Assembly (NCBI RefSeq): GCF_963678635.1
Contig: NC_087066.1
Location: 15,609,949-15,669,948 of the forward strand
Source of the DNA: Symsagittifera roscoffensis
Lineage: Eukaryota > Xenacoelomorpha > Acoela > Convolutidae
Reading direction: 5' to 3'
DNA length: 60,000 bases
Shown here piece after piece: positions 47,275 to 58,051 of this stretch. Each line of letters starts with the position of its first letter. Within the stretch, counting starts at the first letter, position 1. The position numbers and the translations under genes were made by a program. Under the pieces are notes generated by a model. It ran no database searches and was not told the DNA's origin. It was given only the letters and a program-made list of their open reading frames with translations.

Positions 47275-50200
47275 TGTTGTGTTGTTGTTGTTGTTGTTGA
47301 TGGAGCTCGTCATAGATGATATGAGGGACGTAAACGTCCTGTTCGGCCAATAAACATTAAAACTTTGTCCGGATTTGTTTGCAAAACTGAGATAATGGGG
47401 TTTGAGCCCAAAGTTAACAATCTTTCTTCATTCCATTTATCGCATTTCAGGATGAAATGCTCTGTGTCTTCAACTTCTTCACTGTCACACTGACGGCACT
47501 GCGGAGATTCAATACGACCAAAGAGATGCTCAGTTTTAGCTAGGTTACTACATCGATTCACCCGGAGCCTATGCAACAAAACTTCCTCTTCTCTTGAACG
47601 ATTAGTTGAATGCTCCAAAGCCATGCCATTACAAATTCGTCTGTGTAAGTGATCTTCGTCCACTTTTTGCCGGTAATCTTCTAGTGTCACTTCTTCTCTA
47701 TTCGTCAGAATAAACTCTTTCGTACTGAGATTTTCTGGTTTATCTTGGATCATCTTTCTAGCGGTAACTCTCCAGTCCGGACGAAATCTGCTATCCCCTC
47801 TCGCTTTCAGTCTCTGAGGCGGGCCGTCATCTGTCAAAAGATGCAGATGATGATCTATCGGGAACCGGAGGAACTTACTGTACAAAATGGCTGCCTTTTC
47901 GTCACTGTACTGCTTCAACGAAGAAAGCCTTGCCTCAGCGCGAGTAGCGACGGCATTGGAACTTGCTGGCGTGCCACAAATAATTCTTGCTGCTCTGTTG
48001 TTGCATGCCTCCAGTTTATTCCAATTCGAGTCCGAGAGAAAAGAACCCCAAACTTCACTGGCGTAAAGTGCTCCTGGCTTGACATAGGCATTATACAATC
48101 TTCTAAGGTCAGTGGATGTCAGACCCCAGTTCTTCCCTGACAAACTAGAAAGCAGTTGTGTCCTTTTCCTCATCTTCTTCACCATGATGTTTGTGTGTTC
48201 GGAAAACGTCAACTGTGTATCAATGTTGACACCCAGAATCTTGATATGCTTGTTGAAAGGAACTTGTGTGTTCTCCAGAAGAAGAGCTGGCTGTGCTTTG
48301 CCTGCCGTCTCTCTCGGGTCCAGGCTGATCACTAACCCCTCAGTCTTCGACGGTTCAATGAGCATATAATGATCACTCGCCCAAGAACTGACGCTATCCA
48401 GAGCTGGTTGCATTCTAGCTGCTGCTGAATCAGGAGAAACATCCTCATTATAAAGCGAATAATCATCCGCAAATTGGGCACTTTTCGTGTCTGGAGCATT
48501 TTGAGCAATCCTTGTAGGCAAACTAGCCGTAGCAAGACAAAAAAGCAAAGGGGACAGAGGTGAGCCTTGTGGAACTCCCTGCTGAAACACCTTATACTTG
48601 GAAAGAGAACTGTTCCATCTGACACACGCTCTTCTGTCGCTAAGAAACGACTTGATCCACCGCAGGCAAGTAGGATGAAGGCCAGCTTTCGCTAAGTCTC
48701 TAAGAAGACCACCACGCCACACCCTATCAAACGCTCCTTTGAAGTCAACTGCCGTGATCACTGTTCGCTTCTTCATCTGTAAGTTGTCGAATGCCTTTTG
48801 GCTGAGATTAGCAAGAACATCTGTTGAGGATCGTTTGGCACGAAATCCTGACTGACAATCTGGAATCATGTGAGTACTCTCGGCCCAATGACGAACGCGG
48901 GATTCCATCATAGACTCCAGAACTTTGGCAATACACGGCAACAGAGAAACGGGCCTATAACTCTTTATCTGAGAAGGCGGTTTACCATTCTTCAAAATTG
49001 GCACAATGACTGCACGTTTCCAGCAATCTAGAACTTTTCCTAGACGTAAGCTCTCATTGAAGACACGAAGCAGAAACAAGATGCAATTCTCTGGCAAGTG
49101 CTTGATCATCTGGGGAACAACTCCATCTGGGCCGGCAGCTCCATTCTTCATCTTCTGTAAAGCTCTTGCCAACTCGTCTTCGGTGAAACTGTCACCCAGC
49201 TCACCTTCCGAAGTTTCTTTCAGACTTTCTCTAGTCGCTAGGTAAGCTTCCTTGGAGTCCTCTCTAGTGATCTGGACCTTGCTGGCTGCGGCATACGTTT
49301 TCACTGCAAGTTCCGCTTTCGACTTGTCAGTGACAGCAGTCTTGTCCCCGGCACACACTGGATTGTCTGGCAATCCCAGTTTCTTCCTGCCATCCATACT
49401 TTGAAGCGTGCGCCAGACCTTGGTACTAGGAGTCGCCGGAGACAACGTGTCAACAAACTCCCGCCAACTACGTCGTTTTTCTTCTCTGATGGTATCAGCA
49501 AACATCTTCTTCGCGTTCTTGTACCTTTCCACATTTTCTTCGCAAGGGCTCCTCCTCAAGAGACTGAAAGCATCCTTCATAGACCTCTTCGCGCTCTCAC
49601 AGAGACTAGACCACCAAGGCTTTCTGTTGCCACCAACCTTAGTGAAGGGAGTTGACTCCTTAGCTGCCTTCTGCATCGTCTCGATCAGGACCTTGTAATT
49701 CTTCTCCAGTGACATATCTTCATTCCACTCTGACAAACTCCTGTCACACACACTGCTGTACTTCTCCCAGTCCGTTTTGTTGAAGTTAAACTTGCGTTTT
49801 GTCTCTTCTTCTTTCATCCCTGAAGAGCCAATGACCAATTGAATTGGCAAATGATCGGAACCAATGGTCTCCAGCACATCCCAAGAACAACTACTCGCCA
49901 CAGAACTGTGCACAATGGTGATGTCGGGTGCTGTTTCCACCATCGCGTGACCCAGCTGCCGAACACGTGTAGGAATGCCACTATTCACATGCGCCATACT
50001 GTTGTCAATCAACCAGTCGTCAATTTCTTCTCCCAACTGATCGGAATCTCTGTTCGCATCCCATGAACCATGCGCATTAACATCCGCACAGATAACAGAA
50101 CTCTTCTCTCTAGGCCAATGGTTCAAATACAACGCAGCATCTCTCACGTCTGCACCACCAGTAGCAGGAAGACGGTACATATTCCAGAGATTCATCCAGC

Positions 50201-50982
50201 CATGCTTGGTCTCCACTGAAACTCCCAACGACTCCAAAGCAGCTCCTGTCGGAAGATTCAAACTTTCTAACCTGCGTGACTGGACTCCAGGTCTGACGAG
50301 CACCGCCAAACCTCCTTGAGGTTGCTCATTCTGCACCAGATGAACCGTGCGTTCTGCTCTATGGACTTTCCACCCATTAGCACTAGGGTCAGCAGTAGAA
50401 CTCATCAGCTTCGTCTCTTGCAACAACGCAACATCAATTTTCTTCTCGTCGAGAAACTCGTTGAGACTAGTGACCTTACCTCTCCAACCATCGATGTTCA
50501 GCTGCAAAATCTTCAAACATCTGGGCACTGGAGTCGTCACTTTTGGTCTCCGAGTTTGGGTGGCTGGCTGCAGAACTGCAACTGGAGCAACAGGGACAGT
50601 GGGAACTGTAACACACCCACAATGCCACCTGAAATTCTGATGTGCCCTGATCTCTTGGGTCGACATCCCTGCGCAGCGCTGATGTATCCAATTCTTGCAA
50701 TCAACACAGTAGATAGACCAGACTCTGCTACTAACCGCCTCACCACAGTATCCACAAGGCCATTTCACCGGCCCCGGATTCAGCTCGATATCCCCTGCCA
50801 GAATTAGAAGCCACCATAGATCGGGGTCACTATGGTGCTTCAGCAAAAACCCGCACTGGTTTCCATGTGTTTTGGCCAAACACTCTTTGGTATGGGAAAT
50901 TTGAGATCCTTCTGCAAGGATCCACACCTGCCGCCACGTGAAGGCTTCCCAAAATTGTTGTCAGACCTATTCACCCCTCGGG
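47275..50982 (-). mobile_element. APE-type LINE with 2A-like motif and (CAA)n tail
   Basis: A GC-richer block of 3.7 kb in AT-rich surroundings, with one long minus-strand frame, a short 5' segment of about 55 bp, a short 3' UTR and a CAACAACAACAACAA tail at 47275-47300. It is flanked by an exact 9-bp direct repeat. The absence of an RNase H domain, together with the RT sequence style (GPDGVVPQMIKHL, SYRPVSLLPCIAKVLE, QSGFRAKRSSTDVL), suggests the I/ingi-Vingi group or a relative. That placement is inference. Confidence 0.9.
47310..50927 (-). CDS. LINE polyprotein: 2A-like peptide, PHD-like finger, APE endonuclease, reverse transcriptase
   Basis: 1,205 codons without interruption. Residues 46-53 are DIELNPGP, the ribosome-skipping 2A consensus D-x-E-x-N-P-G-P, preceded by a hydrophobic WWLLILAG. 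Residues 58-105 form a PHD-like finger (C58-x2-C61, C74-x2-C77, H82, C85, C103, C105). The APE endonuclease starts near 138 (LQLNIDGW, LLQETK, ICADVNAHGSWD, GSDHLPIQ). The reverse transcriptase occupies roughly 590-880 (AVDFKGAFDRVW, QGVPQGSPLSPLL, QFADDYSLY with the catalytic DD, ILGVNID). The C-terminal zinc knuckle is C-x2-C-x9-H-x4-C (CRQC...HFILKC). The frame as given opens at GTG. No in-frame ATG exists between the upstream TGA and residue 88, which is beyond the 2A motif, so the copy is probably 5'-truncated or uses a non-AUG start. Confidence 0.93.
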   Translation of the reverse strand: MWILAEGSQISHTKECLAKTHGNQCGFLLKHHSDPDLWWLLILAGDIELNPGPVKWPCGYCGEAVSSRVWSIYCVDCKNWIHQRCAGMSTQEIRAHQNFRWHCGCVTVPTVPVAPVAVLQPATQTRRPKVTTPVPRCLKILQLNIDGWRGKVTSLNEFLDEKKIDVALLQETKLMSSTADPSANGWKVHRAERTVHLVQNEQPQGGLAVLVRPGVQSRRLESLNLPTGAALESLGVSVETKHGWMNLWNMYRLPATGGADVRDAALYLNHWPREKSSVICADVNAHGSWDANRDSDQLGEEIDDWLIDNSMAHVNSGIPTRVRQLGHAMVETAPDITIVHSSVASSCSWDVLETIGSDHLPIQLVIGSSGMKEEETKRKFNFNKTDWEKYSSVCDRSLSEWNEDMSLEKNYKVLIETMQKAAKESTPFTKVGGNRKPWWSSLCESAKRSMKDAFSLLRRSPCEENVERYKNAKKMFADTIREEKRRSWREFVDTLSPATPSTKVWRTLQSMDGRKKLGLPDNPVCAGDKTAVTDKSKAELAVKTYAAASKVQITREDSKEAYLATRESLKETSEGELGDSFTEDELARALQKMKNGAAGPDGVVPQMIKHLPENCILFLLRVFNESLRLGKVLDCWKRAVIVPILKNGKPPSQIKSYRPVSLLPCIAKVLESMMESRVRHWAESTHMIPDCQSGFRAKRSSTDVLANLSQKAFDNLQMKKRTVITAVDFKGAFDRVWRGGLLRDLAKAGLHPTCLRWIKSFLSDRRACVRWNSSLSKYKVFQQGVPQGSPLSPLLFCLATASLPTRIAQNAPDTKSAQFADDYSLYNEDVSPDSAAARMQPALDSVSSWASDHYMLIEPSKTEGLVISLDPRETAGKAQPALLLENTQVPFNKHIKILGVNIDTQLTFSEHTNIMVKKMRKRTQLLSSLSGKNWGLTSTDLRRLYNAYVKPGALYASEVWGSFLSDSNWNKLEACNNRAARIICGTPASSNAVATRAEARLSSLKQYSDEKAAILYSKFLRFPIDHHLHLLTDDGPPQRLKARGDSRFRPDWRVTARKMIQDKPENLSTKEFILTNREEVTLEDYRQKVDEDHLHRRICNGMALEHSTNRSREEEVLLHRLRVNRCSNLAKTEHLFGRIESPQCRQCDSEEVEDTEHFILKCDKWNEERLLTLGSNPIISVLQTNPDKVLMFIGRTGRLRPSYHL

Positions 50983-50991
50983 AAACAAAAT
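50983..50991. repeat. Candidate LINE target-site duplication, right
   Basis: AAACAAAAT, identical to 47266-47274, at the point where GC-rich LINE sequence (CCCGAGGGGTGAATAGG on the minus strand) gives way to AT-rich DNA. Confidence 0.55.
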
Positions 50992-51201
50992 GATAAAAAT
51001 CCAATTTTTTTATTTCCAACAACGCAAAATTTGGCGAATATGTCGATATAATCTAAGCAGAAGCCATTTAAACCAAATAAACCTTTCAAGTGGAAAAAAA
51101 AAGAAAATAAAATGAAGTAATACAAAATCAGGGAAATTATACGTTTACAAAATTACAAGAATACAATTTAAACGACAGGTCGATAACTATTTTTTCAAGC
51201 T

Positions 51202-51210
51202 GAATATTTC
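51202..51210. repeat. MULE 9-bp target-site duplication, left
   Basis: GAATATTTC, identical to 59949-59957 and directly next to the terminal inverted repeat. Nine bp is the usual target duplication length of Mutator-like elements. Confidence 0.9.
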
Positions 51211-51330
51211 GGTGTCAGGACAAAAGATACCATACCAAAAGCTCCCATGACAAAAGATACCGTACCAAAAGATCCCTTGTATAAAAATCGCCCATACCAT
51301 AAAATCCCATGCCAATTGAAAAGATCCCAT
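51211..51330 (+). repeat. MULE terminal inverted repeat, left
   Basis: Starts GGTGTCAGGACAAAAG and contains internal short repeats: GATACCATACC, AAAGCTCCCATGAC, AAAGATACCGTACC, AAAGATCCC, ATCGCCCATACC. Such subterminal iterations are often transposase binding sites in DNA transposons (inference). Confidence 0.85.
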
Positions 51331-52250
51331 GAATTATGAACAAAAATCATGATTAAAGTGTAAGCAGAAATAAATCTAGAGTAATGCTATCAATTAGGTT
51401 CGCGCTATTAAAAAACAAAGCAAATTTAAGATAACTAAATTAAAACTGGACTCATTGTTGGGATTAACATGGAGCCAACATGTGTTTAAATTAGGGTTAA
51501 TATGGCATTGAATTAGAACAACTCAATTGAAAATTTATACACTCTGCATTCATTATCTCCCTCTTTAACTCATTGATAAGTCAAAAATGAATTCTTTTAC
51601 TTGGGGAACCTCACAAAAGGCCAAACAATGATTATTCTTGATGGCCAACAATTTCAAAAGAAACGCGATGCGAAGACAACGACACACTGGCGCTGCAGCA
51701 AATGGAGATCGATATAATCTCACAGAGCAACGAGCATAGTCATGAGCTTAACGCAGGCCGCTCAGAAGCTCGGTAACTAGTTCAACAAATGAAGGAGACA
51801 GTTAGGAATCAATTAAATCCAGTAAACAGCCAGATAATCGCAGCTAGTTTGCAACTGGACATTTCACAAAACGATCTCGAAAAATTAGACGAGCTCACTG
51901 CTTATTTCCAAAAAACGTACATTAGAGGGGATTTGATTGGCCGAAAAACACTTTTTTGCTATTTCTCTATGGAAGCAACCGTCCTTCAATATATACGTTT
52001 CTCGAAAAAATTCGACTGGATTCCTACAATCAAAAGTTCAACATTTTGAAGGCATCTAGCGGCACTATCAACTTATCCCGGAAGAAGTACCGTGATCTGA
52101 ATGAAAAAGTTCAACAGATAACAAGTTCATACACATACTCTAACTTATTGTCTTATATCCGTTCACTTGTCCATTTAACCTATTAAATTTTGTTTTAGTT
52201 TTTGCCTAATTTTTCCAATATTTAAAATTGTTTGATCAACTTTTTTATAG
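51331..52250 (+). pseudogene. Transposase unit 0: 5' region joined to C-terminal part, catalytic core deleted
   Basis: 51331-51620 is non-coding 5' sequence. 51628-51720 reads MIILDGQQFQKKRDAKTTTH then WRCSKWRSI, the beginning of a FLYWCH-type zinc finger, ending at a stop. After GCTAGTTTGCAA (about 51853) the text jumps to CTGGACATTTCAC, skipping about 670 bp that hold the MULE catalytic core in other units. The C-terminal pieces follow: KLDISQNDLEKLDELTAYFQ, then in another frame NRPSIYTFLEKIRLDSYNQ and YRDLNEKVQQITSSYTYSN. This is clearly an internally deleted copy. Confidence 0.85.
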
Positions 52251-52688
52251 ACGTCTCTGCAGCAAATGGAGATCGATATAATCTCACAGAGCGACGAGCA
52301 TAGTCATGAGCTCAACGCAGGACGCCCAGAAGCTCGGCAACTAGTTCAACAAATGAAGGAGACAGTTAGGAATCAATTAAATCCAGTAAACAGCCAGATA
52401 ATCGCAGCTCGTTTGCAATTGGTGCAGGACGAAAAAGCAACCCAACTATCTTTGCCCCCCGGTCGGCGCTAAGGCGAACTTTAAACAGAAGTAAACAAAC
52501 GATATCCCTGCCCACTATTGCCACAGATGACTGTCATTTCGAAATATCCGATCGTTTTAGGCAATTTTGTCTTTTTGAAAGCGGAAAAAAAGATACGGAA
52601 CGCATAATAATTTTTGGCAACATTGAGAACCTCAATGCACTTAATTTGTACAACAAAACCTGGCTTGTAGACGGTACTTTTAAAATTT
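52251..52688 (+). pseudogene. Transposase unit 1: truncated after start of catalytic core
   Basis: Starts at ACGTCTCTGCAGCAAATGGA. 52266-52472 reads MEIDIISQSDEHSHELNAGR onward, which contains the His-x-His end of a FLYWCH finger and its linker. 52650-52688 begins the core (LYNKTWLVDGTFKIC) and is then cut at 52689 by a restart of the element's 5' region (GCCAATTGAAAAGATCCC). Confidence 0.85.
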
Positions 52689-54310
52689 GCCAATTGAAAA
52701 GATCCCATGAATTATGAACAAAATCATGATTAAAGTGTAAGCAGAAATAAATCTAGAGTAATGCTATCAATTAGGTTCGCGCTATTAAAAAACAAAGCAA
52801 ATTTAAGATAACTAAATTAAAACTGGACTCATTGTTGGGATTAACATGGAGCCAACATGTGTTTAAATTAGGGTTAATATGGCATTGAATTAGAACAACT
52901 CAATTGAAAATTTATACACTCTGCATTCATTATCTCCCTCTTTAACTCATTGATAAGTCAAAAATGAATTCTTTTACTTGGGGAACCTCACAAAAGGCCA
53001 AACAATGATTATTCTTGATGGCCAACAATTTCAAAAGAAACGCGATGCGAAGACAAGGACACACTGGCGCTGCAGCAAATGGAGATCGATATAATCTCAC
53101 AGAGCAACGAGCATAGTCATGAGCTTAACGCAGGCCGCTCAGAAGCTCGGTAACTAGTTCAACAAATGAAGGAGACAGTTAGGAATCAATTAAATCCAGT
53201 AAACAGCCAGATAATCGCAGCTAGTTTGCAATTGGTGCAGGACGAAAAAGCAACCCAACTGTCTTTGCTCCCCGGTCGGCGCTAAGTCGAACTTTAAACA
53301 GAAGTAAACAAACGACATCCCTGCCCACTATTGCCACAGATGACCGTCATTTCGAAATACCCGATCGTTTTAAGCAATTTTGTCTTTTTGATAGCGGAAA
53401 AAAGATACGGAACGCATAATAATTTTTGGCGACATTGAGAACCTCAATGCACTTAAATTGTACAACAAAACCTGGCTTGTAGACGGTACTTTTAAAATTT
53501 GCCCCAGTCAGTTTTACCAGCTGTGCACTGTACACATCCAGATTGGCGGGTTTTATCCACCTTGCGTCTACGCTCTGCTCAGCAATAAGCGCTTATCAAC
53601 CTATAACAAATTCCTAGCCGCACTTAAGTCGCTTATCGGTGACGTAACACCGGAAAGAATTTTGATCGACTTTGAAATTGCGGCGCTGAGTGCTTTTACC
53701 TCTCATTACGAAACTGACATTAAGGGATGCTATTTTCACCTCTGTCAGAGCTTTATGCGAAAAATATCCAAATTGGGCCTTAAAAAGACTTACTAATCAA
53801 ACAGCGAGCTAGTCTTAGCACTGAATATGATTCCTGTGCTTAGTTTTGTGCCGGAGTCAATTGGAAATCGGGTTCGACCTAGTCATTGAGGAAATATGCA
53901 GTGTGGCAACCAAACTGGACATTTCACAAAACGATCTCGAAAAATTAGACGAGCTCACTGCTTATTTCCAAAAAACGTACATTAGAGGGGATTTGATTGG
54001 CCGAAAAACACTTTTTTGCTATTTCTCTATGGAAGCAACCGTCCTTCAATATATACGTTTCTCGAAAAAGTTCGACTGGATTCCTACAATCAAAAGTTCA
54101 ACATTTTGAAGGCATCTAGCGGCACTATCAACTTATCCCGGAAAAAGTACTGTGATCTGAATGAAAAAGTTCAACAGATAACAAGTTCATACACATACTC
54201 TAACTTATTGTCTTATATCCGTTCACTTGCCCATTTAACCTATTAAATTTTGTTTTAGTTTTTGCCTAATTTTTCCAATATTTAAAATTGTTTGATTAAC
54301 TTTTTTATAG
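52689..54310 (+). pseudogene. Transposase unit 2: longest copy, 5' region through C terminus
   Basis: 52689-53230 repeats the 5' region of unit 0 (51311-51852). The core at 53458-53796 reads KTWLVDGTFKICPSQFYQL, GGFYPPCVYALLSNKRLST, LIDFEIAALSAF and KGCYFHLCQSFMRKISKLG. The first Asp (DGT), the second Asp (DFE) and the G-C-x-F-H motif are those of MULE transposases. A TAA replaces the GAA found in the other units (LKKTY then stop). A second shared break follows near 53880, where PESIGNRVRPSH ends at TGA and the family-like continuation GFDLVIEEICSVATKLDI is in another frame. The C-terminal block YRDLNEKVQQI...SYIRSLAHL matches the end of FLYWCH/MULE proteins. Confidence 0.88.
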
Positions 54311-55558
54311 ACGTCTCTGCAGCAAATGGAGATCGATATAATCTCACAGAGCAACGAGCATAGTCATGAGCTCAACGCAGGACGCCCAGAAGCTCGGCAA
54401 CTAGTTCAACAAATGGAGGAGACAGTTAGGAATCAATTAAATCCAGTAAACAGCCAGATAATCGCAGCTCGTTTGCAATTGGTGCAGGACGAAAAAGCAA
54501 CCCAACTATCTTTGCCCCCCGGTCGGCGCTAAGGCGAACTTTAAACAGAAGTAAACAAACGATATCCCTGCCCACTATTGCCACAGCTGACTGTCATTTC
54601 GAAATATCCGATCGTTTTAGGCAATTTTGTCTTTTTGAAAGCGGAAAAAAAGATACGGAACGCATAATAATTTTTGGCAACATTGAGAACCTCAATGCAC
54701 TTAATTTGTACAACAAAACCTGGCTTGTAGACGGTACTTTTAAAATTTGCCCCAGTCAATTTTACCAGCTGTGCACTGTACACATCCAGATTGGCGGGTT
54801 TTATCCACATTGCGTCTACGCTCTGCTCAGCAATAAGCGCTTATCAACCTATAACAAATTCCTAACCGCACTTAAATCGCTTATCGGTGACGTAACCCCG
54901 GAAAACAAATTGATCGACTTTGAAATTGCGGCGCTGAGTGCTTTTACCTCTCATTACGAAACTGACATTCAGGGATGCTATTTTCACCTCTGTCAGAGCT
55001 TTATGCAAAAAATATCCGAATTGGGCCTTAAAAAGACTTACGAATCAAACAGCGAGCTAGTCTTAGCGCTGAATATGATTCCGGCGCTTAGTTTTGTGCC
55101 GGAGTCAATTGGAAATCGGGTTCGACCTAGTCATTGAGGAAATATGCAGTGTGGCAACCAAACTGGATATTTCACAAAACGATCTCGAAAAATTAGACGA
55201 GCTCACTGCTTATTTCCAAAAAACGTACATTAGAGAGGATTTGATTGACCGAAAAACACTTTTTCCTTTTTCTCTATGGAAGCAACCATCCTTCAATATA
55301 TACGTTTCTCGAAAAAATTCAACTGGATTACTACAATCAAAAGTTCAACATTTTGAAGGCATCTAGCGGCACTATCAACTTATCCCGGAAGAAGTACCGT
55401 GATCTGAATGAAAAAGTTCAAAAGATAACAAGTTCATACACAGACTCTAACTTATTGTCCTTTATCCGTTCACTTGCCCATTTAACCTATTTAATTTTTT
55501 TTTTAGTTTTTGCCTAATTTTTCCAATATTTAAAATTGTTTGATTAACTTTTTTATAG
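54311..55558 (+). pseudogene. Transposase unit 3 (1,248 bp)
   Basis: Tandem unit holding the FLYWCH end and linker (54326-54532), the catalytic core (54706-55137, 143 codons including DGTF, DFEIAAL, GCYFHLCQ), then the C-terminal region in two further frames (55094-55366 and 55245-55517). The same TGA after RVRPSH as in the other units separates the core from the C terminus. Confidence 0.88.
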
Positions 55559-56805
55559 ACGTCTCTGCAGCAAATGGAGATCGATATAATCTCACAGAGC
55601 AACGAGCATAGCCATGAGCTCAACGCAGGACGCCCAGAAGCTCGGCAACTAGTTCAACAAATGAAGGAGACAGTTAGGAATCAATTAAATCCAGTAAACA
55701 GCCAGATAATCGCAGCTAGTTTGCAATTGGTGCAGGACGAAAAAGCAACCCAACTGTCTTTGCCCCCCGGTCGGCGCTAAGGCGAACTTTAAACAGAAGT
55801 AAACAAACGACATCCCTGCCCACTATTGCCACAGATGACTGTCATTTCGAAATATCCGATCGTTTTAGGCAATTTTGTCTTTTTGAAAGCGGAAAAAAAG
55901 ATACGGAACGCATAATAATTTTTGGCAACATTGAGAACCTCAATGCACTTAAATTGTACAACAAAACCTGGCTTGTAGACGGTACTTTTAAAATTTGCCC
56001 CAGTCAATTTTACCAGCTGTGCACTGTACACATCCAGATTGGCGGGTTTTATCCACATTGCGTCTACGCTCTGCTCAGCAATAAGCGCTTATCAACCTAT
56101 AACAAATTCCTAACCGCACTTAAATCGCTTATCGGTGACGTAACCCCGGAAAAAAATTTGATCGACTTTGAAATTGCGGCGCTGAGTGCTTTTACCCTCA
56201 TTACGAAACTGACATTCAGGGATGCTATTTTCACCTCTGTCAGAGCTTTATGCAAAAAATATCCGAATTGGGCCTTAAAAAGACTTACGAATCAAACAGC
56301 GAGCTAGTCTTAGCGCTGAATATGATTCCTGCGCTTAGTTTTGTGCCGGAGTCAATTGGAAATCGGGTTCGACCTAGTCATTGAGGAAATATGCAGTGTG
56401 GCATCCAAACTGGATATTTCACAAAACGATCTCGAAAAATTAGACGAGCTCACTGCTTATTTCCAAAAAACGTACATTAGAGAGGATTTGATTGGCCGAA
56501 AAACACTTTTTCCTATTTCTCTATGGAAGCAACCATCCTTCAATATATACGTTTCTCGGAAAAATTCAACTGGATTACTGCAATCAAAAGTTCAACATTT
56601 TGAAGGCAACTAGCGGCACTATCAACTTATCCCGGAAGAAGTACCGTGATTTGAATGAAAAAGTTCAACAGATAACAAGTTCTTACACAGACTCTAACTT
56701 ATTGTCTTATATCCGTTCACTTGCCCATTTAACCTATTAAGTTTTTTTTTTAGTTTTTGCCTAATTTTTCCAATATTTAAAATTGTTTGATTAACTTTTT
56801 TATAG
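55559..56805 (+). pseudogene. Transposase unit 4 (1,247 bp)
   Basis: As unit 3, with an additional private frameshift: one T is lost in the ACCTCTCATTAC stretch near 56195, so the core frame ends early (55954-56307). Linker frame 55574-55780; C-terminal frames 56341-56613 and 56492-56740. Confidence 0.88.
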
Positions 56806-58051
56806 ACGTCTCTGCAGCAAATGGAGATCGATATAATCTCACAGAGCAACGAGCAGAGTCATGAGCTCAACGCAGGACGCCCAGAAGCTCGGCAACTAGT
56901 TCAACAAATGAAGGAGACAGTTAGGAATCAATTAAATCCAGTGAACAGCCAGATAATCGCAGCTAGTTTGCACTTGGTGCAGGACGAAAAAGCAACCCAA
57001 CTGTCTTTGCCCCCCGGTCGGCGCTAAGGCGAACTTTAAACAGAAGTAAACAAACGACATCCCTGCCCACTTTTGCCACAGATGACTGTCATTTCGAAAT
57101 ATCCGATCGTTTTAGGCAATTTTGTCTTTTTGAAAGCGGAAAAAAAGATACGGAACGCATAATAATTTTTGGCAACATTGAGAACCTCAATGCACTTAAA
57201 TTGTACAACAAAACCTGGCTTGTAGACGGTACTTTTAAAATTCGCCCCAGTCAATTTTACCAGCTGTGCACTGTACACATCCAGATTGGCGGGTTTTATC
57301 CACATTGCGTCTACGCTCTGCTCAGCAATAAGCGCTTATCAACCTATAACAAATTCCTAACCGCACTTAAATCGCTTATCGGTGACGTAACCCCGGAAAA
57401 AAATTTGATCGACTTTGAAATTGCGGCGCTGAGTGCTTTTACCTCTCATTACGAAACTGACATTCAGGGATGCTATTTTCACCTCTGTCAGAGCTTTATG
57501 CAAAAAATATCCGAATTGGGCCTTAAAAAGACTTACGAATCAAACAGCGAGCTAGTCTTAGCGCTGAATATGATTCCTGCGCTTAGTTTTGTGCCGGAGT
57601 CAATTGGAAATCGGGTTCGACCTAGTCATTGAGGAAATATGCAGTGTGGCAACCAAACTGGATATTTCACAAAACGATCTCGAAAAATTAGACGAGCTAA
57701 CTGCTTATTTCCAAAAAACGTACATTAGAGGGGATTTGATTGGCCGAAAAACACTTTTTTGCTATTTCTCTATGGAAGCAACCGTCCTTCAATATATACG
57801 TTTCTCGAAAAAATTCGACTGGATTCCTACAATCAAAAGTTCAACATTTTGAAGGCATCTAGCGGCACTATCAACTTATCCCGGAAGTACCGTGATCTGA
57901 ATGAAAAAGTTCAACAGATAACAAGTTCATACACAGACTCTAACTTATTGTCCTTTATCCGTTCACTTGCCCATTTAACCTATTAAATTTTTTTTTTAGT
58001 TTTTGCCTAATTTTTCCAATATTTAAAATTGTTTGATTAACTTTTTTATAG
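56806..58051 (+). pseudogene. Transposase unit 5 (1,246 bp)
   Basis: Linker frame 56821-57027, core 57201-57632 (FKI then Arg instead of Cys), C-terminal frames 57589-57852 and 57759-57986. A 3-nt deletion near 57886 removes one Lys of the RKKYRDL motif. Confidence 0.88.

Noticed and set aside
47745-50807. Several + strand open frames of 75-163 codons
   Set aside because: They are antisense shadows of the long LINE coding frame.
57610-57625. tRNA B-box-like GGTTCGACC in each MULE unit
   Set aside because: No A box or cloverleaf can be drawn around it; it lies in the transposase coding sequence (GNRVRPS).
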